Origin: Streptomyces sp. HPF1205
GTDB taxonomy: Bacteria; Actinomycetota; Actinomycetes; Streptomycetales; Streptomycetaceae
Length of the DNA stretch: 64,000 nt
Direction of reading: 5' to 3'
Assembly: GCF_020400825.1 (NCBI RefSeq)
Contig: NZ_JAINVH010000040.1
Coordinates: 1-64,000, forward strand
Each line of letters opens with the position of its first letter. Positions within the stretch are counted from its first letter, which is position 1. A program made the translations under genes and the position numbers. Below, piece after piece: positions 57,187 to 64,000 of the stretch. A model generated the notes under the pieces. That model was not told the DNA's origin. It made no database searches and saw only the letters and a program-made list of their open reading frames with translations.

Positions 57187-58437
57187 TCACACCGCCGGTG
57201 TGAACGCCTTCCAGCCCTCGGCGGGCTGCTCACCGACGTCCAGGGTGCGGAGTCTGGCCAGGAGCGCGGGGTCCTGGGCGTCCAGCCAGTCGACGAACTG
57301 GTGGAAGGAGACCATGCGGACGTCGTCGGCGCCCAGGGACGAGATGTGCTCCAGGACGTCCTGGACGGCGTCCATGTAGATGCCCCCGTTCCACTGTTCG
57401 AAGTGGTTGCCGATGTACAAGGGGGCGCGGTTGGTCTCGTACGCGCGCTGGAAGCCGGCGATGTACGAGGCGGCGGCCTGCCGGCGCCAGCCGGGGTAGT
57501 TGCGGGGGTCGGAGCTGGTGGCCGCGTGGGACTGGTTGGCCAGCATGTTGTAGTCCATCGACAGCACCTCGAAGCGGTGCCCGGGGAACGGGATGAGCTG
57601 CAGCGGCAGGTCCCACAGGCCGTGCTTCTTCCCCGGCCAGACCTGGTTGCCGCCCGGGGAGCTGGCGTCGTAGCGGAAGCCCAGCTCGGCGGCGGTGGGC
57701 AGCCACTGCTTCTGGCCGAGCAGGCAGGGGGTGCGGCCGCCGATCAGTTCCTTGTCGTAGTCGAAGGGCAGCGGGTCGAGGTCGTGCCAGCCGGTATTGG
57801 TCCTCCAGGAGGTGACGAAACCTTTCGCCTGCTCGATCTCGCTGTACCAGTCGGCCGGGCTCCAGTTGCCCACGCTGCCGTACCCGTCGCAGAAGTGGCC
57901 GTTGAAGTGGGTGCCGATCTCGTGGCCCTCCAGCCAGGCCAGGCGCAGCTGCTCCAGGGTCGCCCTGATGTGCTCGTCGCTGAAGTAGCCGATGGCCGAG
58001 GCCCCGACGGGGTTGTTGGGCGGGTGGTACAGCTCCTTCCTCGATTCGGGCAGCAGGTACAGGCCGGACAGGAAGAACGTCATCTTGGCGTCGTGCTCGC
58101 GGGCCAGGGAGCGGAAGCGGGCGAACAGGCCGTTGTCCAGCTCGCCGGCGCCGTCCCAGGAGAAGATCACGAACTGCGGCGGCGTCTGCCCCGGCTCCAG
58201 CCGCTCGGGGACGGGCTGGAACGGCTGCGGACCGGTGTCGCACGTCGAACCGTCGCCGAGCAGCCTTCCCGCGGGCGGCTTCGCGGGCCGCGTGCGCAGC
58301 GGCTTGTGCGGCGGCTCGGCGCGATGAGGGCTCGGAGCGGCATCCGACGAACCGCCGCCGCTCCCGCACCCCGCCACCGTCCCGAGGGCGGCCCCCGCCG
58401 TCAGACCGAGCAGGCTCCTGCGGGTCATCGAGTGCAT
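57187..58437 (-). CDS. Polysaccharide deacetylase-like lipoprotein
   Basis: 416 residues. The signal MTRRSLLGLTAGAALGTVAG ends at a Cys with a Gly/Ser linker (lipobox VAGC). The NodB-like barrel has FSWDGAGELDN (metal/base Asp in the position of TFDDG) and EIGTHFNGHFC (zinc histidines), and RTPCLLGQKQW and SMDYNMLA downstream. It is a membrane-anchored esterase-type deacetylase on cell-wall or secreted glycan. ATG 58437; an in-frame Met at codon 4 is also possible. Confidence 0.85.
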   Translation of the reverse strand: MHSMTRRSLLGLTAGAALGTVAGCGSGGGSSDAAPSPHRAEPPHKPLRTRPAKPPAGRLLGDGSTCDTGPQPFQPVPERLEPGQTPPQFVIFSWDGAGELDNGLFARFRSLAREHDAKMTFFLSGLYLLPESRKELYHPPNNPVGASAIGYFSDEHIRATLEQLRLAWLEGHEIGTHFNGHFCDGYGSVGNWSPADWYSEIEQAKGFVTSWRTNTGWHDLDPLPFDYDKELIGGRTPCLLGQKQWLPTAAELGFRYDASSPGGNQVWPGKKHGLWDLPLQLIPFPGHRFEVLSMDYNMLANQSHAATSSDPRNYPGWRRQAAASYIAGFQRAYETNRAPLYIGNHFEQWNGGIYMDAVQDVLEHISSLGADDVRMVSFHQFVDWLDAQDPALLARLRTLDVGEQPAEGWKAFTPAV

Positions 58438-58589
58438 GCGGTCCCCGATCCGGCGTCGGTCGGCGCCCACGACGCCGAGGTTCTGGGCACGATGCCACCG
58501 TGCATAATGCATATGAAATACCCGGATATGGGGCCTGTCTGTATGGCAATCGGATGAAAGGCTTATATGCTCGGGTTCGTGACGGACGC

Positions 58590-59795
58590 TCACCCCGCCG
58601 ACAGGGTCCTCGCCGGCGCCGGGAGCGGCGCGGGCGGCAGGAAGAGGGTGCCGCGCAGGCTGCCGCGGGCGGTACGGCAGGCGACCACGGCCCAGGCGGT
58701 GACGAGGAGGACGTACAGCGCGACGGCCACGGCCTCCAGGGCGGTCGCGTGCAGGCGCACCGCCAGAGCGCTGGTGCCGGTCACGCAGGTGCCGACGGGG
58801 AACGTGAAGCTCCACCAGGTCAGGGTGAAGGGCAGGCCGTTGCGCGCGGTGCGCACGGTCAGGGCGGAGGCCAGCGCCAGCCACATCATGGCGAAGCCCC
58901 AGACGGGCACTCCGTACAGGAGCCCGAAGACGGCGGCGCCGGTCGCGTACGGGCGCGGGAGCGCGCTGCCCGCCACGCCGCCCAGCAGGTTGGCGGCCGT
59001 GACGGACTGGCCGAGCGGTCCCAGCACGATCCACACGGTGGGCGTCATCGGCGCCGGACCGGTCTTGTGGCGGACCAGCCGGGCCCAGATCTGCGGGATG
59101 ATCACGAGGCTCGCGAACAGGCTGATGCCGAACATCGCGTAGCAGGCCAGCAGCATCGTCAGCCGCGCCTGGCCGGCCGGCAGGCGCGGCACGAGCGCGG
59201 CCCCGGTCGCCGCCGAGACCATGGGCGGCACCACGGGCATCAGCCAGCCGCCGAAGGCCGAGTCGTCGGCCACCGGGTGGTCGGTCATCGCCCGGTACGG
59301 GATCCACACGCACGTGACCAGGCCCAGCAGCGTGCCGCAGGACCACAGGGCGACATCGGTGTACAGGGCCGGCCGCAGGCCCATCCAGTCCCGGCCCAGC
59401 GCCAGGGCGCCGGCCCCGACCGTCATCGGCGCCATCGCGGGCGCTCCCCAGAAGTGGGCCGCGACCGGGTGGTGGGCGTGCGCGCGGGCCTGCTCGCGGT
59501 ACCGGGTCCAGTGCACGGCCCACGCGGCGGTGAGGACGACCAGCAGCCCGGCGGCCACCGCCCACACCGCGGTGGCGGCGGTACGCAGGCCAGGGACGCG
59601 CACGGGCAGCGCGGCGGCGGCCGTGGCCACGATGCCCGTGCCCATGACCGACGCGTACCAGTTGGGGCCCAGGTTCCGGAACAGGTCCCCGGGGCGGTCG
59701 AGGTCGCCGAGCAGCCGGTGCGGCCGTCGACCGGCCGTCGGCGCGTCGGCGGGGGAGACGGTGGTGGAGACGGTGGTGGGGACGGTGGATGTCAT
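58590..59795 (-). CDS. TDT-family transporter (TehA/SSU1-like)
   Basis: 401 residues with about ten membrane segments, beginning NLGPNWYASVMGTGIVATAA, which is the tellurite-resistance/dicarboxylate transporter signature, and GAPAMAPMTVGAGALALG. Members export sulfite, C4-dicarboxylates or conduct anions. A Thr/Val-rich N-terminal tail precedes. It is divergent from the LysR gene at 59866 across 70 bp, so effector-dependent activation is expected. Confidence 0.9.
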   Translation of the reverse strand: MTSTVPTTVSTTVSPADAPTAGRRPHRLLGDLDRPGDLFRNLGPNWYASVMGTGIVATAAAALPVRVPGLRTAATAVWAVAAGLLVVLTAAWAVHWTRYREQARAHAHHPVAAHFWGAPAMAPMTVGAGALALGRDWMGLRPALYTDVALWSCGTLLGLVTCVWIPYRAMTDHPVADDSAFGGWLMPVVPPMVSAATGAALVPRLPAGQARLTMLLACYAMFGISLFASLVIIPQIWARLVRHKTGPAPMTPTVWIVLGPLGQSVTAANLLGGVAGSALPRPYATGAAVFGLLYGVPVWGFAMMWLALASALTVRTARNGLPFTLTWWSFTFPVGTCVTGTSALAVRLHATALEAVAVALYVLLVTAWAVVACRTARGSLRGTLFLPPAPLPAPARTLSAG

Positions 59796-59850
59796 ACCGC
59801 CAACCTCGCGCGGCGCCCCGGCGGCCGGTAGGGAGCGATCTTGGATGGAT

Positions 59851-59869
59851 GCATAGGCTGGGCTTATGC
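59851..59869. promoter_or_regulatory. LysR-type binding site candidate
   Basis: GCATA-N9-TATGC overlaps the start codon of the LysR gene and sits in the 70-bp divergent gap. It has the T-N11-A character of LysR sites. Confidence 0.5.
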
Positions 59870-60789
59870 CTCTTTCCGAGCGGGTCGCCGACCTGGGGCC
59901 GTTCGACCTGCTGCTGTCCGTCGCGCGCCTGGGCAGCGTCGGCGCCGCCGCGCGCGAGCACGGCATCACCCAGCCCGCGGCGAGCGCGCGCATCAGCCAT
60001 CTGGAACGGCGGCTCGGGATGCAACTGCTGCGGCGCTCGCCCCGGGGGTCGCGGCTGACCGAGCAGGGCGCCCTCGTCGCCGACTGGGCGCGCACCGCGG
60101 TGGAGGCCGCGGCGGTCCTCGACGCCGGGGTGGTGTCCCTGCGCGGCAGTGTGGAGAGCCGGCTCCAGGTGGCGGCCAGCATGACGGTCGCCGAGTACCT
60201 GCTGCCGCACTGGCTGCTGGCACTGCGGGCGGCCGCGCCCCAGGCCGCCGTCGCATTGACCGTCGGCAACTCCGACGACGTCGTGCGGGCCGTCCTGGAG
60301 GAGCGGGCCCGGCTCGGGTTCGTCGAGGGACCGGACCTGCCGTCCGGCCTGGTGGCCCGCACCGTGGCGAACGACGAGCTCACCCTGGTCGTCGCGCCCG
60401 GGCACCCCTGGGCCCGGCGCCGGTCGGGCGTCGAGGCGGCGGAGCTGGCGGCGACCCCCCTGGTCAGCCGGGAACGCGGCTCCGGGACGCGCCGCTACCT
60501 GGAGCGCGCGCTGGGCGGCGGCGCGCGGCTGCCGCTCGTGGACCCGCTGCTTGAGCTGCCCTCGACCACCGCGATCAAGAACGCCGTCGCCGACGGCGTC
60601 GCGCCCGCGGTCCTCAGCTCGCTGGCGGTGGCGGGGGACCTGGCCGCCGGCTCGCTCCGCGCCGTACCGGTCGCCGGCCTCGACCTGACCAGGCCGCTGC
60701 GCATGATCCGCCGCCGGGGCGGCGGGCTCTCGGGCCCCGCCCGCGACCTGGCCGCCATCGCCGCCCGAGGCACGCCCGCCGACCGGTGA
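59866..60789 (+). CDS. LysR-family regulator
   Basis: 307 residues. The HTH is LLLSVARLGSVGAAAREHGI and QPAASARISHLERRLGM; a substrate-binding-like effector domain (about 95-300) follows with LQVAASMTVAEYLLPHWL. ATG 59866 begins MPLSERVADLG. It is divergent from the TDT transporter, its presumed target. Confidence 0.93.
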   Translation: MPLSERVADLGPFDLLLSVARLGSVGAAAREHGITQPAASARISHLERRLGMQLLRRSPRGSRLTEQGALVADWARTAVEAAAVLDAGVVSLRGSVESRLQVAASMTVAEYLLPHWLLALRAAAPQAAVALTVGNSDDVVRAVLEERARLGFVEGPDLPSGLVARTVANDELTLVVAPGHPWARRRSGVEAAELAATPLVSRERGSGTRRYLERALGGGARLPLVDPLLELPSTTAIKNAVADGVAPAVLSSLAVAGDLAAGSLRAVPVAGLDLTRPLRMIRRRGGGLSGPARDLAAIAARGTPADR

Positions 60790-60826
60790 CGTGAGGGCGC
60801 ACGGCCCCCGCCGGATGGCGCCCGCC

Positions 60827-60882
60827 GGACGCGGCCCCCGCTGGACGCGGCCCCCGCCGGACGCGGCCCCCGCCGGACGCGG
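60827..60882. repeat. 16-bp tandem repeat
   Basis: GGACGCGGCCCCCGCC is repeated three times with one base change and followed by a half copy. It lies after the LysR stop in the 551-bp gap 60790-61340. Confidence 0.85.
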
Positions 60883-60900
60883 CGGGCCGCGGCTTGTTCG

Positions 60901-61079
60901 GTGGAGGCGTTCCCGGCCCGCCCGGCCCGCGGCCCCTGCCCGTCGACCGCCAGGCCCGCGGCCCTGGCGCCGTGCTTCTCGCCCGGCCGTCGGTGGAGGC
61001 GCCCCCGGCCCGCCCGGCCCGCGGCCCCTGCCCCTCGCGCTGACCGCCAGGCCCGCGGCCCCTGGTGCCGCGCTTCTCC
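60901..61079. repeat. Imperfect direct repeat of about 85 bp
   Basis: 60901-60981 and 60993-61079 are two copies of the same GC-rich sequence (start GTGGAGGCG, then CCCGGCCCGCCCGGCCCGCG, GACCGCCAGGCCCGCGG, TGCTTCTC or CGCTTCTC). A third partial copy begins near 61092. No ORF is conserved across the copies. Confidence 0.75.
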
Positions 61080-61249
61080 CCTGCCTTCCCTGCAGGCGCC
61101 CCCGGCCGCCGGGGCGTCCGGCTACGCCCGGGTACGAGGGCGAACCGTCGCCTTGCCGGGCTCCCCCCCCGCCGAGCGGCAGGGCACTCCGCACCGCACG
61201 CGCCGAGCCGACCAAACGCCCGTTCCGTTCCGGGCTCCACGTCACGGGA

Positions 61250-61284
61250 TGTTCCCGGGACCCGGCCTGTTCCCGGGACCCGGC
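61250..61284. repeat. Direct repeat TGTTCCCGGGACCCGGC
   Basis: Two exact 17-bp copies (61250-61266 and 61268-61284), period 18 bp, immediately upstream of the palindrome at 61290; each contains the palindrome TCCCGGGA. Possible activator sites. Confidence 0.7.
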
Positions 61285-61289
61285 GCCGT

Positions 61290-61306
61290 ATATCGTCTGA
61301 CGATAT
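61290..61306. promoter_or_regulatory. Perfect palindrome, probable PadR operator
   Basis: ATATCGTC-T-GACGATAT is an exact 8-1-8 inverted repeat, 35 bp before the permease start. The AT-rich ATATCG half-site form is usual for PadR-family operators, and a PadR gene lies next to the permease (62633). Confidence 0.8.
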
Positions 61307-61340
61307 CGGGATCCGTAATCGAGGCGCCGGAGTGTGCGCG

Positions 61341-62615
61341 GTGACGACGTCTTCCGCCGGTGCGCGGGCGCCGGAGGGGTTGGTGCGGCGGCTGGGCGTG
61401 GGCGACGCCGTGGTGATCGGCCTCGGGTCGATGATCGGCGCCGGGGTGTTCGCCGCCATGGCGCCGGCCGCGCGGGCCGCGGGCTCCGGGCTGCTGCTCG
61501 GCGTGGCGCTGGCGGCCGTGGTGGCGTACTGCAACGCCACCTCCTCGGCGCGACTGGCCGCCCGCCACCCGCGGTCGGGCGGCACGTACGTCTACGGCCG
61601 GGAGCGGCTGGGCGAGGTGTGGGGCTACCTGGCCGGCTGGGCGTTCGTGGTCGGCAAGACCGCCTCGTGCGCGGCGATGGCCCTGACCGCCGGTTCGTAC
61701 GTGTGGCCGGGGCAGGAGCACGCGGTGGCGGTGGCCGCCGTGGTGGCGCTGACCGCCGTCGACTACGCCGGCGTGCAGAAGGCGGCCTGGCTCACCCGGG
61801 TGATCGTCGCCGTCGTCCTGACCGTCCTCGCCGCGGTCGTCGTCGCCTGCCTGACCTCGGGCCACGCCGACGGCGGGTACCTCGACGTCGGTTCCGACAC
61901 GGGCCCGCGCGGTGTGCTGGAGGCCGCCGGCCTGCTGTTTTTCGCCTTCGCCGGATACGCGCGGATCGCCACGCTGGGGGAGGAGGTCCGCGACCCGCGG
62001 CGCACCATCCCGCGGGCGATCCCGGTCGCGCTGGGCATCACGCTGGTCGTGTACGCGGCCGTGGCCGTGTGCGTGCTGGCCGTGCTGGGGCCCGTCCGTC
62101 TCGCCCAGGCCACCGCCCCGCTGTCGGACGCCGTCAAGGCCGCGGGCGCCGGCGGTCTCGCGCCGGTCGTGCGCGCCGGTGCGGCGGTCGCCGCGCTGGG
62201 CTCCCTGCTCGCCCTGATCCTGGGGGTGTCGCGGACCACCCTGGCGATGGCGCGCGACGGCCACCTGCCCCGGGCACTGGCCGCGGTCCATCCCCGCTTC
62301 GGGGTGCCCCACCGGGCCGAACTCCTGGTCGGCGCGGTCGTGGCGGTGCTCGCGGCGAGCGCGGACGTCCGGGGCGCGATCGGCTTCTCCTCCTTCGGCG
62401 TACTGGTCTACTACGCCCTCGCCAACGCCTCGGCGTGGACGCTCGGCCCCGACGAGGGCCGTCCGCCGCGGCCGATCCCGGTGGTGGGCCTGGCCGGCTG
62501 CCTGGTCCTGGCCTTCGCCCTGCCCCTGGCATCGGTGCTCACAGGCGCCGCGGTGCTGCTCCTGGGCCTGGCGGCGTACGCGGTCCGCCGGGCGCTGACG
62601 CGCACGACGCGGTAG
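61341..62615 (+). CDS. APC-family amino-acid permease
   Basis: 424 residues with about 12 membrane segments: GVGDAVVIGLGSMIGAGVFA (segment 1 with the unwound GSMIGAGVF substrate-binding loop), HPRSGGTYVYGRERLGEVWG and FFAFAGYARIATLGEEVRDP are hallmarks of the family. A proton-coupled amino-acid or amine transporter. GTG 61341 with GGAG eight bases upstream. Regulated probably by the convergent PadR protein through the palindrome at 61290. It ends 17 bp before the PadR stop. Confidence 0.93.
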   Translation: MTTSSAGARAPEGLVRRLGVGDAVVIGLGSMIGAGVFAAMAPAARAAGSGLLLGVALAAVVAYCNATSSARLAARHPRSGGTYVYGRERLGEVWGYLAGWAFVVGKTASCAAMALTAGSYVWPGQEHAVAVAAVVALTAVDYAGVQKAAWLTRVIVAVVLTVLAAVVVACLTSGHADGGYLDVGSDTGPRGVLEAAGLLFFAFAGYARIATLGEEVRDPRRTIPRAIPVALGITLVVYAAVAVCVLAVLGPVRLAQATAPLSDAVKAAGAGGLAPVVRAGAAVAALGSLLALILGVSRTTLAMARDGHLPRALAAVHPRFGVPHRAELLVGAVVAVLAASADVRGAIGFSSFGVLVYYALANASAWTLGPDEGRPPRPIPVVGLAGCLVLAFALPLASVLTGAAVLLLGLAAYAVRRALTRTTR

Positions 62616-62632
62616 CCGCGGGGGCGTCCGCG

Positions 62633-62956
62633 TCAGGCGCCGGGAGCGGTCCCGGGGTCCTCGTCCGCGAGGACTTCCCGGGCGAGTTCCCGCAGCGCCC
62701 TGCGGTCCTCGGCCAGGGCCCGCTCGCCGGCCGGGGTGGCGCGGTAGACCCGGCGGGCGCGGCCGTCGACGACCTGCTGTTCGGACACGAGCAGTCCGTC
62801 GGCCTCCAGTCTGTGCAGCGTCGGATAGAGCGTGCCCGGGCTCACGCGGTATCCGTGGCCGGCCAACTCCTGCGTCATCCAGGCGCCGTGGATCGGCTGT
62901 TCGGCCGCGTGGTGCAGGATGTGCAGCCGGATCGCGCCCCGCTGGAACTCCCGCAC
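62633..62956 (-). CDS. PadR-family regulator (short form)
   Basis: 107 residues: FQRGAIRLHILHHAAEQPIH, TQELAGHGYRVSPGTLYPTL, HRLEADGLL and the wing RARRVYRATPAGERAL are the short PadR type without the long C-terminal domain. GTG 62956 is preferred: GAGGAGAG lies nine bases upstream. It is convergent with the permease at 61341, and the palindrome upstream of that gene is a candidate site. A role in sensing the permease substrate is inference. Confidence 0.9.
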   Translation of the reverse strand: MREFQRGAIRLHILHHAAEQPIHGAWMTQELAGHGYRVSPGTLYPTLHRLEADGLLVSEQQVVDGRARRVYRATPAGERALAEDRRALRELAREVLADEDPGTAPGA

Positions 62957-63088
62957 CCGCCCCACCTCTCCTCGACCGCCCGTGCCGACCGCGCCGGCCG
63001 GCCCGGTACCACGGGGCGATTTTACGGAACGCGGGGGGCGCGCCGTCACCCGCGGACACCGGACGGCCGGGCGCTCCCCGCGCCGGTG

Positions 63089-63799
63089 TTACGGCCGTCG
63101 CCCCGTGTCGGCCCTGGCGCCGGCCCGGTCACCGGCCTCCGTGTCCGCTTCCGCGCCGGACCGCGCGTACAGGTCGTTCTCGACGCCGACGACCCCGTCG
63201 ACGCTCTCGCACAGGCGCACGGCGACCGGGATGACGGCACCGGGGTCCACGGCGCCGCTGAGCCGGACCCGGCCGTCGGTGACGTCGACGCTCACCGCGT
63301 CGGGGTCCTGCCGCAGTGTGCGGGTGAGGATCTCCGTCGTGATCTCCTGCCGGATCATGCTGTCGGCGCGCAGGAACACCCGCAGCAGGTCGCTGCGGCT
63401 GACGACGCCCACCACCTGCTCGGCGTCGTCCACGACGGGCAGCCGTTTGACGTGATGGCGCGCCATCGTGCGGGCCGCCTCCACGACGGACCACTGCGGT
63501 CGCGCGACGACGGCGGGACTTGTCATCAGCTCCGCCGCGGTGGTGGCCCGCGCGCGGGCCCGCTCCCCGGGCGGCAGGTGCGCGGCCGACAGGTGACCGG
63601 CCGGATCCGGGCGGGCGGCCTGGATGGCCATCAGATCGGCTTCCGAGATCACGCCCAGCGGATGGCCGAGATCGTCGACCACCGGGACCGCCGTGATGTC
63701 GTGCTCCGCGAGATCGAGGGCGATGTCCTTGACCCCGGTTCCGGGGCGCACGCAGACCGCCGGAGCGGTCATCAGATCTGCGACCATGCGGTTCAGCAC
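63089..63799 (-). CDS. CBS-domain pair with C-terminal BON domain
   Basis: 236 residues. Two CBS motifs (ADLMTAPAVCVRPGTGVKDI with AVPVVDDLGHPLGVISEADL; AELMTSPAVVARPQWSVVEA with RLPVVDDAEQVVGVVSRSDL) form a Bateman module that binds adenosyl nucleotides, followed by a BON domain (about 150-215; VSVDVTDGRVRLSGAVDPGA). GTG 63799 has GGGAGACGGC upstream. Cytoplasmic, widespread in streptomycetes; partner unknown. The remaining 200 bp to the right edge (63800-64000) show nothing to annotate. Confidence 0.92.
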   Translation of the reverse strand: MLNRMVADLMTAPAVCVRPGTGVKDIALDLAEHDITAVPVVDDLGHPLGVISEADLMAIQAARPDPAGHLSAAHLPPGERARARATTAAELMTSPAVVARPQWSVVEAARTMARHHVKRLPVVDDAEQVVGVVSRSDLLRVFLRADSMIRQEITTEILTRTLRQDPDAVSVDVTDGRVRLSGAVDPGAVIPVAVRLCESVDGVVGVENDLYARSGAEADTEAGDRAGARADTGRRP

Positions 63800-64000
63800 T
63801 GCCGTCTCCCGTCGTGGAGTGGACGTGGACCGGTCTCACCTCCCACTGTCCGCCGCCGCCACCCGCGGCGCAGCCCGGCGGCGGGGCCGGAACGCTCGCG
63901 GGGATGTGGCGGGGCGGGGCGGGCGCCCCGATACCGCCCCGACGGGCCGGCCGGCCCGTCACGACTGCCCGAACGGCCCTTCCGCCGGGCGCCGTGCCGC

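Noticed and set aside
57153..61245. Very long minus-strand open frame running through several genes
   Set aside because: Only the last 416 codons (57187-58437) are a recognisable protein; the remainder is the antisense or off-frame shadow of the TDT and LysR genes.

Overview
The window is very GC-rich, with codon use, GTG/TTG starts, GGAGG-type ribosome sites and gene families that point to a Streptomyces or close streptomycete chromosome, probably an accessory or arm-like region. There is no rRNA, tRNA, phage, transposon or CRISPR array that I can support. Most genes are secreted carbohydrate-active enzymes, sugar ABC importers, local transcription regulators, signalling proteins and small specialised-metabolite loci.

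Layout. 1-7014: a LacI-controlled sugar importer with a GH63-type glycosidase; the same operator core (AAYCGRTT) recurs five times, including ahead of a secreted protein cut by the left edge. 7229-9432: a small cold-shock-like protein, a sugar O-acetyltransferase and a secreted serine hydrolase. 9679-18428: an AA10 oxygenase with CBM2 and a GH27 alpha-galactosidase with CBM13, each behind a strong-looking promoter and a CebR-like box; between them lie a methyltransferase, a type III polyketide synthase and a large SpoIIE-type phosphatase. 18608-20757: a deleted GAF/PP2C pseudogene, a STAS protein and a B12-binding protein carrying the CarH-type Wx9EH motif. 21047-25780: an ArsR/SRPBCC group, a PadR/monooxygenase pair and an HTH/Clp-N pair behind a long palindrome. 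26576-28608: a 2-methylisoborneol-type terpene cyclase and GPP methyltransferase. 28920-30260: a PAP2 membrane protein. 30331-36730: a GntR-controlled sugar importer with an unassigned enzyme. 36875-39175: an XRE / ImmA-IrrE / MAB_1171c-like membrane triad. 39311-41707: a large ATP-binding LuxR regulator.

41755-46036 is the most striking part: a compact RiPP locus. A minus-strand operon encodes an aminoglycoside-phosphotransferase-like kinase, a HopA1-family lyase-like protein and an LLM/F420-type reductase. Divergent from it are three tiny precursor genes (50, 47 and 53 codons) and a decayed fourth. The precursors share a leader, lack cysteine, and end in cores in which Ser/Thr strictly alternates with Ile/Val/Trp/Phe/Tyr. 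With the three enzymes, this predicts dehydration of every second residue and reduction to D-Ala/D-Abu, that is, a ribosomal peptide with alternating L and D residues, a pattern otherwise known from gramicidin-type and polytheonamide-type beta-helical peptides.

46101-64000: a GH2 beta-mannosidase, a PL9-type pectate lyase with CBM2, MarR/SDR, an APH-like kinase, an MFS exporter, PAP2, MarR, a polysaccharide-deacetylase-like lipoprotein, a TDT exporter with LysR, an amino-acid permease with PadR and a palindromic operator, and a CBS-BON protein. The regulators mostly sit next to the genes they probably control, and many of the intergenic gaps carry near-perfect inverted repeats, which are listed individually.
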